DNA of 44,181 nt from a virus, in IMG/VR virus record IMGVR_UViG_3300010042_000004, positions 1 to 44,181 of that record; one strand, given 5' to 3'. Shown in pieces: positions 28,355-35,807 of this stretch. The notes under the pieces were generated by a model, which was not told where the DNA came from, did not search any database, and saw nothing but the letters and a program-made list of their open reading frames with translations. The position numbers were made by a program, and so were the translations under genes. Position 1 is the stretch's first letter. The number at the start of each line of letters is the position of its first letter.

Positions 28355-30776
28355 CTGGCTTCTCCATCTCAGCCTGCCGCTCGGCAAAGGTCTGCTGGCG
28401 ATCCGTGTTGCGTTCGGTGAAATCCTGCTGCCGATCGGCGCGCTCTTCGCCCTTGGCCCGGAAAGCAGATTCCTCGGCATGATGCTGGGCGCCCATCGCG
28501 CGGTCCTGCTGCTGCCCTTGGATATCGGCCGCGGTGCGAACCGTCTCACGCTGCTCGCGCTGCTGCTCGATGCCGACCTTTGCCACATCAACTTGGGTCT
28601 TGATCCCCATGGCTTCGATCTCAGCGAAGATCTTCTGAATGCGCGCGTTGGTTTCTTCCAGAGCAGACTGGCTGGCCTGCAATTCGAGCATCAAGCGCTG
28701 CTGGTCCTGCTGTGCCTTGGATTGCGCTTCGGCACCCTTCAGTTGCAGTTCCTGCATCTTGCCCTGGGCATCGGCGCTAACCTTCTGCGTCTGGGCCTGC
28801 GCCTTCATGATCTCGGCTTCGGCAAGCTTGTTCTGGGCCGCGATAAGCTCCGCCTGCCCTTCTGGCTGCCCCTGCCCTGCCATCTGCTGTGCCATCTGCG
28901 GCGCGGCGTCGACAAAGTCGTCGATCAGGCCATTCAGCTCACGGCCAACGCGATATGGCGCCGTGGTGAACTTGATAAGCCCGCCGGCCAATGCCGCACC
29001 AGCCTCGCCAGCTGCCGCCAGACCCATGAGGGATTGAACAGAGGTTGCCACCACGCCCAAGAACTCATTGCGAGAGGCCTTTTCGGCCATCTCGTCAGTC
29101 ATGATGGTGCTGTCGGTGGCAATCTCGAATGCAAAGCCGCGCGCCCGGTCATCCCTGAGCAGCGCCACAACGTCTTCGATCGGCACGACCTTTTCGACCT
29201 CGGCAAGCTGCTGTGCATATTTCTGCAGGACTTGCTGCTGTGCCTTGCCGAACTCGGCGTCCGGGTCCATCGGCGGCCCGCCATTGTGGCCCATCATTGG
29301 GTCTGGCTGGCCTTCTGCCGTGGGCTGCTGGGCCTTCTCAGCCATCTCCTGGGCTTTGACCTTTAGGGCCTTCAATTCCTCTTCGGCGGCCTTCTCAATG
29401 CCTTTGATCTGCTTGGCAATGTCAGCCTTTGACGGGATCTCCATCATCGACATTTCGAGCAGCGTCTTCTGGCTGAACTTGTCGGCTGCGATCTCGGCAA
29501 CGATGCGCGCCACATCACGGGCTACGCGCTGCAACTCATCGATCTTGTCGCGGACGCGAACCGAGCCGTATTGGCTCTTGAGCTGTTGTGCGCCCAAGGT
29601 TTCCTCAGCCTCGGTCGCGCCACGCATAATGTCGCTGATGCCCGAAAGCTGGTAGAAGTCGTCAAACAGTTGGCCGCGGGCTGCAATCAAGCCTTGGATA
29701 GCCTCTGCAATCTCCTTGATCGGCAGCCAGACCACGAACTGGCCGCTGCCCTGCATGAGCGCGGCGCCGGGCACGGGAATAAGCAGCTCATCGTCATCGC
29801 TGCGCAGAGCCTGCTCAACTGCAGCGCCAATATCACCGCCGGCCGGCACCAAGCCCTTGAGCTTGATCTTGTCGAGCAGCAGATAGATGCGGCCCGTGAG
29901 GGTGTTGATCTGGTTCAGGTGCGCCGCATACCGCACATAGTCGGGGATCGGCACCAGCGAGCGACGGCGCAGCGTCCCATAGGCCGGGCGCGGGCACGGA
30001 AAGAAGTCCTTGAGCGTGAGGTGCGGCTTGCCCTCATCGAGCAGCTTATCGCAGCCATCAGCAACCCAATAGACCTTGTTGTCAGCCTTGTGCCAAACCT
30101 CCCAAACGCCAGCCTTCTTGCTGTCGTCCGCGCCGCCATTGTCCTTGTCGTCGCGGCGGATCTCGGTCTTGGCTGCTTTGTAGGTTTCGCCGCTCGTCTT
30201 GAGGAAACGCTTGCGCATTTCCGTCTTGGTCATCCAAGCGCGGCGCGCAGCCCAACCAACCTCAGCCCATGAGCGGGCGGGCTCGTGCAGGAAGTCCATG
30301 CGGTCAATGTGATCAACACAGGCGCGCTGTCCGCCGCCCTTCTCGTCGCTCTCATAGATGACCCAAGGCACACCGCGATTGGTGAATGCCAGGTCATCCC
30401 GCAGCGATAGCATGGTCTGATCGATATTGGCGCGATCGAAGTCCGTCGACACCACGCGCTCAAGCAGTTCAGCCGTCACATTGTAGAGCGGACGGCGATC
30501 CGAGAACATGGGCGCGACGGCCGGCACTGGAGGCTTGGCATAGATCGCGGGCTTGAGGATTTCCATCGAAGCCCAGAACAGATCATAGTTCGGGTCAAGC
30601 CAATTGCCATCGGCGCCTTCACGCGAATAGACATCATCGATGCGGCGGCACGTGTCCTGATAGTCCCGAAAGGTGTCTGTTGCCTTCCGAATGGCCGTGA
30701 GGACGCGAGACGAAGACTTAGCTTCGCCTTCGACCTTCAACGTATCGACCAGTTCGGTGTCTTGGGTATCGGCCAA
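28347..30776 (-). CDS. Portal protein (TTG start)
   Basis: An 809-aa protein. The first 480 residues follow the portal pattern of podoviruses with large portals: SRVLTAIRKATDTFRDYQDTCRRID, DPNYDLFWASMEILKPAIYA, SLRDDLAFTNRGVPWVIYES, FPCPRPAYG and GISDIMRGATEAEETLGAQQ (the last is typical). Residues 480-800 are a long Gln/Glu/Ala coiled region like the barrel of P22-type portals. The start codon is TTG, with no clear alternative nearby. Portal forms the DNA entry ring at one vertex and works with the TerL/TerS proteins encoded upstream. Confidence 0.9.
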   Translation of the reverse strand: MADTQDTELVDTLKVEGEAKSSSRVLTAIRKATDTFRDYQDTCRRIDDVYSREGADGNWLDPNYDLFWASMEILKPAIYAKPPVPAVAPMFSDRRPLYNVTAELLERVVSTDFDRANIDQTMLSLRDDLAFTNRGVPWVIYESDEKGGGQRACVDHIDRMDFLHEPARSWAEVGWAARRAWMTKTEMRKRFLKTSGETYKAAKTEIRRDDKDNGGADDSKKAGVWEVWHKADNKVYWVADGCDKLLDEGKPHLTLKDFFPCPRPAYGTLRRRSLVPIPDYVRYAAHLNQINTLTGRIYLLLDKIKLKGLVPAGGDIGAAVEQALRSDDDELLIPVPGAALMQGSGQFVVWLPIKEIAEAIQGLIAARGQLFDDFYQLSGISDIMRGATEAEETLGAQQLKSQYGSVRVRDKIDELQRVARDVARIVAEIAADKFSQKTLLEMSMMEIPSKADIAKQIKGIEKAAEEELKALKVKAQEMAEKAQQPTAEGQPDPMMGHNGGPPMDPDAEFGKAQQQVLQKYAQQLAEVEKVVPIEDVVALLRDDRARGFAFEIATDSTIMTDEMAEKASRNEFLGVVATSVQSLMGLAAAGEAGAALAGGLIKFTTAPYRVGRELNGLIDDFVDAAPQMAQQMAGQGQPEGQAELIAAQNKLAEAEIMKAQAQTQKVSADAQGKMQELQLKGAEAQSKAQQDQQRLMLELQASQSALEETNARIQKIFAEIEAMGIKTQVDVAKVGIEQQREQRETVRTAADIQGQQQDRAMGAQHHAEESAFRAKGEERADRQQDFTERNTDRQQTFAERQAEMEKPDA

Positions 30777-30781
30777 GTCGG

Positions 30782-30967
30782 TTACTCGGCCTTGTCGTCG
30801 CGCTTGGCCTTGCGAGCCTGCTTCTCGGTGTAGTCGGTATCGTAAGCCACGACCTTTCCGCGCAGCTCATCACCGATCTTGAGGGCATCGGGAATCGTTG
30901 GCGCATTGCCCTCGATGTAGCCAATGGCCTTCAACATCGTGAGTTCTTCTTTGGTGAGCTTGGACAT
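30782..30967 (-). CDS. Small hypothetical protein between TerL and portal
   Basis: A 61-aa protein with MSKLTKEELTMLKAIGYIEG at the N-terminus and a basic end (EKQARKAKRDDKAE). GGAGA precedes the ATG at 30967, and an in-frame ATG at 30973 overlaps the TerL stop. Small proteins in this slot occur in many podoviruses. Function unknown. Confidence 0.6.
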   Translation of the reverse strand: MSKLTKEELTMLKAIGYIEGNAPTIPDALKIGDELRGKVVAYDTDYTEKQARKAKRDDKAE

Positions 30968-30969
30968 GG

Positions 30970-32442
30970 TCATCTCCGTTTCATGCTCGGCAATGCCGGG
31001 GCGAGAACGTACCCGTCTTCCATCTGATAGACGGGCTTATCTGGGGGAGGCTTCGGCTTGCTGCCGTTGCTCATTCTGTCGATCAGCTGGCCGATAAGGC
31101 CGAGCATATCGACTTGGTCATCATGCACGCCGACAGGGAAACTCATCATTTCGCTGACCAGATCGGCCAGGAATGGTGCGTCTTTGTGTATGCGCAAACC
31201 ACGTGTTGCGATTAGGCCTCGGAACGATTGCGCACGGATGGCTTTGTCACCCCTTGTGGCAAACTGCTCGCGCGCAACATAAGCCTCTCGCTCCATTTGG
31301 CGTTTGAGCAGGAATGGCCCAACACCCGACTTGATCTGACCTGTCTCTTCGGCCCACCCAACTGGCTTATGCTTGCGGACTAGGTCGCAGAAGGCGTCCA
31401 CCCAAACATCGGACGAGGCCTGCTGACGCCATAGATCGAGAAGCCAAGGATTGCCGTCAGGATCAAGGCCAAGGACGCCATGAACGGTGTAGTCACCGCC
31501 GTTGGCTGTTACAGCATAGTCGCTGCCACCATAAACCAGCATGCTTTCGCGGGGCGGCAGGTGATCAACTGTGTGGATCCACTCGCGCTTAAAATAGTCG
31601 CCCGTCTCTGGGCTGGGTCGCTGCTGATAGAGCGCAGACCAGTCGCGAGGGCCAATGGCTTTCTTGATCTTCTCTAAGACTGGCAAGTCATATTGCTCTG
31701 GCCAAAGCGCTTTACCATCATCGCCAATAGCTGGCAGGTCGAGAACTACCCATCCCTCGTGCGCGTGGTCAGCTTGGAGCCAGCCGCTAAGATCGTCCTC
31801 GTGCCAGCGCGTCTGGATGACCACAATGCGCCCGCCTGGCATAAGGCGGGTGTACGCCGTCGATGTGTACCAGTCCTTGGTCTTCTTGCGGATAACTTCG
31901 GATTCGGCGTCTTCTCGGTTCTTTACAGGATCATCGATAAGCAGCAGATGGGCTCCGCGACCTGTGAGAGGACCGCCTACGCCAACGGCATAGAATGCTC
32001 CGCGCTGCGTCAGACCATGCTCGTAACCGCCGTCCGATCCCTCAATATGAAAGCGCTTGGCACTTTTGCTGTCATCGGCCAACCCCACGCCAGGGAACAC
32101 AGCAGCATATGCTGCATCCTCGATCTGGTTCTTGACCTTGCGGCCGAAGTCGTCAGCCAGTTCCTGGGCATATGTCGCCGTGACCACGTAATGATCAGGG
32201 TTGCGACCGAGGTACCAAGCCGGGAAGAACTCTGAAGCCAGCATGCTCTTGCCGTGACGCGGCGGCATCGTGATCATGAGGCGTGTGATGTCGCCGCGCT
32301 CTACAGCTTCGAGGTGACGAGCAATCAAACGGTGATGGCCGGCATCTCTATATCCAGGCCACTGGTAAGCGGCATAGCTTATGAGGCGGGAGAACGCGAA
32401 GTCCTCAGGTGTCGGCGCGGGCAGCGGCTGCAACTGCGGCAT
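30970..32442 (-). CDS. terL: Terminase large subunit
   Basis: A 490-aa DNA-packaging motor. ATPase: Walker A at residues 60-66 (PPRHGKS), Walker B at 166-172 (LLLIDDP) with the catalytic acid, and the coupling motif TRWHEDD. Nuclease: first acidic motif VYGGSDYAVT near residue 305, and the C-terminal DDQVD. It pumps DNA into the capsid through the portal and cuts concatemers. Overlaps TerS by 38 bp. The circularly permuted ends of this genome fit headful packaging, though TerL class alone was not tested. Confidence 0.96.
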   Translation of the reverse strand: MPQLQPLPAPTPEDFAFSRLISYAAYQWPGYRDAGHHRLIARHLEAVERGDITRLMITMPPRHGKSMLASEFFPAWYLGRNPDHYVVTATYAQELADDFGRKVKNQIEDAAYAAVFPGVGLADDSKSAKRFHIEGSDGGYEHGLTQRGAFYAVGVGGPLTGRGAHLLLIDDPVKNREDAESEVIRKKTKDWYTSTAYTRLMPGGRIVVIQTRWHEDDLSGWLQADHAHEGWVVLDLPAIGDDGKALWPEQYDLPVLEKIKKAIGPRDWSALYQQRPSPETGDYFKREWIHTVDHLPPRESMLVYGGSDYAVTANGGDYTVHGVLGLDPDGNPWLLDLWRQQASSDVWVDAFCDLVRKHKPVGWAEETGQIKSGVGPFLLKRQMEREAYVAREQFATRGDKAIRAQSFRGLIATRGLRIHKDAPFLADLVSEMMSFPVGVHDDQVDMLGLIGQLIDRMSNGSKPKPPPDKPVYQMEDGYVLAPALPSMKRR

Positions 32443-32704
32443 CGCGCTGTTCCTTGGTCTGGCTAGTTACGTCGAGCTTGCCGCTTAGTTCAACACTCGC
32501 CAGCTTGGCATGGACATAGGGCGCCGCAGCCTTTGCCGCATCCATCCGATCCTCACGCCCAGCCGTCTCATCACGAAGCACCGACAGCATGAACTCCAGC
32601 GGCATTAGCCCGCCCTCAGCAGCAGCTTGGCGCGCCTTCTCGTTCATCTTGGTTGCAGCGCCTGGCTTACGGCCGGCGCCTTCCCTTGGTCCGCCTCGGG
32701 TCAC
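32405..32704 (-). CDS. terS: Terminase small subunit (GTG start)
   Basis: A 99-aa protein. The N-terminus is basic with GGPREGAGRKPGA, a DNA-binding opening shared by many phage small terminase and homing-type proteins. The middle is helical (PLEFMLSVLRDETAGREDRMDAAKAAAPYVHAKL split in turns), as in TerS oligomerisation domains. It is the first gene of the late operon. Start is GTG at 32704 and no good ribosome site precedes it. Confidence 0.8.
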   Translation of the reverse strand: MTRGGPREGAGRKPGAATKMNEKARQAAAEGGLMPLEFMLSVLRDETAGREDRMDAAKAAAPYVHAKLASVELSGKLDVTSQTKEQRDAAVAAAARADT

Positions 32705-32721
32705 TTTGAATTTCTTTGATT

Positions 32722-32740
32722 GTTTGAATTTGTTTCAAAC
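32722..32740. promoter_or_regulatory. Perfect 7-5-7 palindrome upstream of terS
   Basis: GTTTGAA (32722-32728) and TTCAAAC (32734-32740) are exact inverted repeats. A direct repeat TTTGAATTT also occurs twice with 18-nt period (32705-32713, 32723-32731). It lies 18 nt from the start of the late operon. It may be an operator for late transcription. Confidence 0.45.
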
Positions 32741-32821
32741 AGGCTGAGACTGAGAGACAAGCCCATGGGAAACCTCGGGTTAGGCGGGGAGGATTTCGGA
32801 TAAACAGGCCTAGTGCACTTT

Positions 32822-32838
32822 ATCCGAATTACTCGGAT
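32822..32838. promoter_or_regulatory. Operator 1, ATCCGA-N5-TCGGAT
   Basis: ATCCGAATTACTCGGAT is a perfect 6-5-6 palindrome. Its centre is 31 bp, about three helical turns, from a second copy, so two dimers would sit on the same DNA face. A half-site TCGGAT occurs at 32796-32801. It lies between the divergent late operon and the rightward mini-operon. Confidence 0.65.
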
Positions 32839-32852
32839 TTAGCACTTGCATC

Positions 32853-32869
32853 ATCCGAATATCTCGGAT
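32853..32869. promoter_or_regulatory. Operator 2, ATCCGA-N5-TCGGAT, over the mini-operon promoter
   Basis: ATCCGAATATCTCGGAT is the second copy. It would overlap a possible promoter (TTGCAT at 32846-32851, 17 nt, TAGATT at 32869-32874) for the rightward gene at 32899, so a bound dimer should block transcription. Confidence 0.65.
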
Positions 32870-32898
32870 AGATTGATCTCACAAACAAGGAGATCGAA

Positions 32899-33099
32899 AT
32901 GACCAAGACCGCAGCCATCACCAAGTTCGCAACCGCCTACATGGCCCATGTTGCACCGAAGGCCGCTTGCCTCGACAAGAACGTGGCACTGGCTTACGCG
33001 GTCCAAGACATTCTCAATCAGGCAAAAGGGCAGAGCGAAGAGTACCAGATTGCCCTGATCCTAGACGAAGCCGCTTACATCGAGGAGAAGGCCGCGTGA
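32899..33099 (+). CDS. Small hypothetical protein, first gene of the mini-operon
   Basis: A 66-aa helical, Ala-rich protein (KTAAITKFATAYMAHVAPK, then ALAYAVQDILNQAKG). AGGAG precedes the ATG with normal spacing. Its stop overlaps the next gene (GTGA). It lies 30 bp from operator 2, so it is probably under that control. No family recognised. Confidence 0.65.
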   Translation: MTKTAAITKFATAYMAHVAPKAACLDKNVALAYAVQDILNQAKGQSEEYQIALILDEAAYIEEKAA

Positions 33100-33341
33100 G
33101 CGGCCACCACGAGTCCTGTGGCTCTCAAGAGGTTTTCTTGGGGAACACGGAGCGGGAGGGCGGCGGCATGACATACTTGCAAGGGCGCTTTCGAACAGCA
33201 CGGCTAGGCGACAAAGCCTTTGATATCGAAGGAAAATCCCTACCTAGGCACTATGCTCCAATTTTCATACACAGGAGCGAAGAGCAGGCTTATAGCGATT
33301 ACATGATGGCCAAGACATTCGGCCCCAACTGGAGGCGCTAA
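33096..33341 (+). CDS. Small hypothetical protein (GTG start or ATG at 33168)
   Basis: A GTG at 33096 overlaps the upstream stop and opens an 81-aa frame. An ATG at 33168 with GGGAGGG upstream would give 57 aa (MTYLQGRFRTARLGDKAFDI onward). The second part looks conserved (LPRHYAPIFIHRSEEQAYSDYMMAK). The end overlaps the HTH gene (TAATG). Function unknown. Confidence 0.55.
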   Translation: MSGHHESCGSQEVFLGNTEREGGGMTYLQGRFRTARLGDKAFDIEGKSLPRHYAPIFIHRSEEQAYSDYMMAKTFGPNWRR

Positions 33342-33538
33342 TGACGCCGGAACAATTCACTGCTTGGCTCGATGAAATGAAATCAGCGGGCCTCGCTCGT
33401 TCGGATGCTGAATGCGCCCGGATGCTGGGCAAAACTGACGACACCATTATCAGCTACAAGAAAAAGGGCACTGACAAGACCGTTGCACTTGCCTGCCGCG
33501 CGCTTCTTCATCGGTTTGGACCTTACGGCGGGCTATAG
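33341..33538 (+). CDS. Small HTH DNA-binding protein
   Basis: A 65-aa protein that is almost all one Cro/C1-like helix-turn-helix: LARSDAECARMLGKTDDTIISYKKKGTDK gives the recognition part, followed by ALACRALLHRFGPY. It is the last gene of a mini-operon whose promoter carries an operator pair, so it may repress its own operon and the divergent late operon. Binding to ATCCGA-N5-TCGGAT is a hypothesis. Confidence 0.7.
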   Translation: MTPEQFTAWLDEMKSAGLARSDAECARMLGKTDDTIISYKKKGTDKTVALACRALLHRFGPYGGL

Positions 33539-33968
33539 GGTCGAGCGGGCGATACTCTGCTTAATGGCTGTGGGTGTTCATGCCGCGCTCGATGGGGTGA
33601 GGAACCGACCGGGCGCACCAGAGTGCTTGTCTATCCTTGCGGACCCGTTCTGATTTTCGATGGCCGCGAGATGGCGGCACCGCCTCAAAATAGTTGGGCG
33701 GCTATCGTTGCAGGCTGATAAGGCCCGCTATTGTCGCCTGACCGCCTCGGTTGCTGGCGCTCGGGAATCACCCCGCCGCTACAGCATCCTGCGCATCCCC
33801 ATTTCGTATGCCCATCGGGCAAATTCTAGACGCAAAAAAGAATCGGGCTTTTCTACGTGAAAGCTGGGGGCCAACCGGCGAGAGTCTCAGCACAAAGCTG
33901 CCTCGCAACATATGACATCGGCCTCATCCGTGGGTAATTCTATGATGATTTGCCCACGGATGCAAGCG
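33539..33968. other. 430-bp region without a supported gene
   Basis: No coding frame with a ribosome site or protein-like composition is seen. A 66-aa frame at 33660-33860 (+) is Arg-rich and lacks a ribosome site. The region lies between the convergent ends of the rightward mini-operon and the leftward early operon and should receive transcripts from both sides. The one clear element is the inverted repeat at 33925-33962. Confidence 0.6.
33925..33962. promoter_or_regulatory. Perfect 10-bp inverted repeat beside the NusG-like gene
   Basis: CATCCGTGGG (33925-33934) and CCCACGGATG (33953-33962) match exactly around an 18-nt AT-rich loop. It lies 6 nt beyond the stop of the NusG-like gene. There is no T run, so it may be a processing site, a weak terminator or a recognition element for the antiterminator. 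Confidence 0.5.
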
Positions 33969-34523
33969 TTACGCTGCCTCTGCCCACTCGGCTTTGATGG
34001 TTACGGGCGTCAATTCCCCAAAAACCCTGATAAGCGCCTCTAGCTTGCCCTTCGCGGTGACGTTGGTAACCTCTGCCATGAACTCCGCAAACGGCCCTTC
34101 TGTCACCCGGATGGTCGCGCCAGTGGGGAATTTCATGCGCACGGTGTCTCGCTTGTTCTTCCCGATCTCGCCGCGACGGATTTTTCCGGCCCGCGTGGTG
34201 TCGAATTGCAGATCAGCCTCGGCCGCCATGACTTCGCGGAGGGCGCGCTCCTCAAGGCCATGGAGACGGCATGGGCAGCCTTCGGAGCCCAAGACACTCT
34301 CTACCCCCTCACAGGCCCGGAGAACGAACCACGGGACCGCGCCAGTCGTTTCCACGAACAGATAGCGCGGCATGAGTCGAAGCTCTGTTTCGATCCACAC
34401 CTTGCGGCGCTTGTTGAAGCGCTCGATCCGCGCCAGTGGGGCATAGGTCGAGAACCCGGCCCGGCGAAGATTCCGCTCTGCCTTCTGCTCGCTTTTGATA
34501 TTTGTACGAACTACAAACCACAT
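33969..34523 (-). CDS. NusG/RfaH-like transcription antiterminator
   Basis: A 184-aa protein. Residues 1-110 form an NGN domain: MWFVVRTNIKSEQKAERNLR, GFSTYAPLARIE and LMPRYLFVE, with the conserved aromatic and Arg positions. The C-terminal part has a KOW segment: GATIRVTEGPFAEFMAEVTNV. Length and order fit NusG paralogues. These bind the RNA-polymerase clamp and reduce pausing or termination. It lies at the end of the leftward early operon with the late operon just downstream on the same strand, so it may allow read-through of the several terminators in the late operon. Confidence 0.9.
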   Translation of the reverse strand: MWFVVRTNIKSEQKAERNLRRAGFSTYAPLARIERFNKRRKVWIETELRLMPRYLFVETTGAVPWFVLRACEGVESVLGSEGCPCRLHGLEERALREVMAAEADLQFDTTRAGKIRRGEIGKNKRDTVRMKFPTGATIRVTEGPFAEFMAEVTNVTAKGKLEALIRVFGELTPVTIKAEWAEAA

Positions 34524-34526
34524 ATT

Positions 34527-35063
34527 TTAGCCCCTGTATGACTCGCCGGCACGAAGCCTGATTATTGTTGAGGTGCTGACACCGATCGATCTTGCCAATT
34601 TGGATAGGTCGCCCCACCGAGATAGATCCGCGCTGCGCGCTCGACTAACGTCCTCCGGGGTCAGCGCGGAGGCGTAGTGCCTGTGCCCAGCGATCACCGT
34701 TCCATGAATGAACTTGTCGTGGCTGTTTTCTAATGGGGTTGCCCAGCGCAAGTGCTTGGGGTGAATACATCCGCCATATCCATTCCCACACGAATGCGCG
34801 GCTTGATGGTCGGCAGTGGGAGGCGCGCCATGCGCAGCGGCACACATAACCCGGTGTGCCGCCATCACCTTGTTGGCGATGCCAACTTTCCCGTACCCAA
34901 CGGGGAAGCGAGAGAAAGGCCAGATGAGGCATTCATCGCTATCATGGCCTGTGTGAGCCATAATGAAATCCAGAGATGTCTCGACTGATGGCTTTCTGGC
35001 CTTTTGCCGTGCAAGCACATCCATCAACATCTCCGGTCCAATTGCTATGCTGCGTCTTGCCAT
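34527..35063 (-). CDS. HNH homing-type endonuclease
   Basis: A 178-aa protein. It has the HNH_3-type core seen in free-standing phage homing enzymes: CLIWPFSRFPVGYGKVGI, HRVMCAAAHGAPP, AAHSCGNGYGGCIHPKHLRW and ATPLENSHDK. The C-terminal 45 residues are a small HTH (DLSKLARSIGVSTSTIIRLRAG) that would bind the target site. It ends 3 bp before the NusG-like gene. It is probably a mobile gene inserted into the operon. Confidence 0.9.
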   Translation of the reverse strand: MARRSIAIGPEMLMDVLARQKARKPSVETSLDFIMAHTGHDSDECLIWPFSRFPVGYGKVGIANKVMAAHRVMCAAAHGAPPTADHQAAHSCGNGYGGCIHPKHLRWATPLENSHDKFIHGTVIAGHRHYASALTPEDVSRARSADLSRWGDLSKLARSIGVSTSTIIRLRAGESYRG

Positions 35064-35086
35064 TGGGGTTTCTCTTGTTGGGTGGG

Positions 35087-35326
35087 TTAGGAAAGGGAAA
35101 TCGTCTTCTGGGTGCGCTGGATTTTCTCGGTCACCTCTACGATCTCGAAATCCTCGAAAGGAATGAGGCCGCGGTAACCGTAGGGCCTACCTCTCGTGAT
35201 CAGGCCTTTCACCTTCGACAGCTCATACCAGCGGTCGGTTCCGTTGTTTGAGGAGTAAAACTCGCCTCCTGTCCCCGCCTTCGCTGGGAATCGGATTTGG
35301 TAATAAACACTGGTGATCGCCTTCAT
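35087..35326 (-). CDS. Hypothetical early protein
   Basis: A 79-aa protein starting MKAITSVYYQIRFPAKAG, with TDRWYELSKVKGLITRGRP and FEDFEIVEVTEKIQ; beta-rich. GGAAGAGA precedes the ATG. A frame opening at 35506 lies on the neighbouring gene and is not used. Function unknown. Confidence 0.6.
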   Translation of the reverse strand: MKAITSVYYQIRFPAKAGTGGEFYSSNNGTDRWYELSKVKGLITRGRPYGYRGLIPFEDFEIVEVTEKIQRTQKTISLS

Positions 35327-35622
35327 TTCTCTTCCCTCTCTGTCTGGGGTGGTGGGGGTAGTGGCATCCAGTGGGTTGGCGGGTTCTCGACGGTGAATCC
35401 GCCATCCCAAGACAGCCAAAATGGGTCGGTATATTCGTATTCCCGGCACCGGCACTCTCCGCCGCAGTCGCCAATATCGACTTGGCACTCCTCGGCAGTC
35501 GTCCAATGCCCAACGGTCGAGCGCGGCTCTGTAGGCTTGCCCTGATACTCTTGGGCAGGAGCGCCAAGGATGATGTCTGTCCCATCCTTCGGCGCTGTTT
35601 CGATCGGTTGCCAGTCGCTCAT
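35323..35622 (-). CDS. DUF551-like small protein
   Basis: A 99-aa protein starting MSDWQPIETAPKDGTDIILG, the standard opening of DUF551-type phage proteins, and ending with a conserved THWMPLPPPP motif. Cys residues in GDCGGECRCREY are extra. Found in many phages and prophages; the function is unknown. It overlaps both neighbours by 4 bp. Confidence 0.8.
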   Translation of the reverse strand: MSDWQPIETAPKDGTDIILGAPAQEYQGKPTEPRSTVGHWTTAEECQVDIGDCGGECRCREYEYTDPFWLSWDGGFTVENPPTHWMPLPPPPQTEREEK

Positions 35623-35807
35623 CTCATCCTCTCCATTCTGTTGATCTCGTCTTCAAATGCTGCGTAGGCGGTAAGGGTCAAAAGGATCGCCTCGGCAATA
35701 TCGAGCGCCGCTTGTGTCTCCGGCTTGGTCTTGACCATCTCCCGGCCCTTGTCCCGATGTCTTTCCATGTAGGAAATCTGGGCTTCGAGAGGGACGCGGA
35801 TCGTCAT
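35619..35807 (-). CDS. Hypothetical helical early protein
   Basis: A 62-aa protein with no cysteines and two predicted helices (ISYMERHRDKGREMVKTKPE and AEAILLTLTAYAAFEDEIN). Coupled to the replication gene upstream by a 4-bp overlap. Function unknown. Confidence 0.55.
   Translation of the reverse strand: MTIRVPLEAQISYMERHRDKGREMVKTKPETQAALDIAEAILLTLTAYAAFEDEINRMERMR

Noticed and set aside
28355-28591. N-terminal extension of the glycosidase frame
   Set aside because: It is the out-of-frame reading of the portal 3' end; the ATG at 28354 has GGAG and fits stop-start overlap.
28302-29366. 354-aa open frame on the plus strand
   Set aside because: Leu-rich mirror of the coiled region of the portal gene; GC-rich genomes often leave such frames open.
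33611-33620. GGGCGCACCA resembling a tRNA 3' end
   Set aside because: The preceding 75 bases do not form a T-arm, anticodon arm or matching acceptor 5' strand; the 12-base likeness to attP is probably chance.
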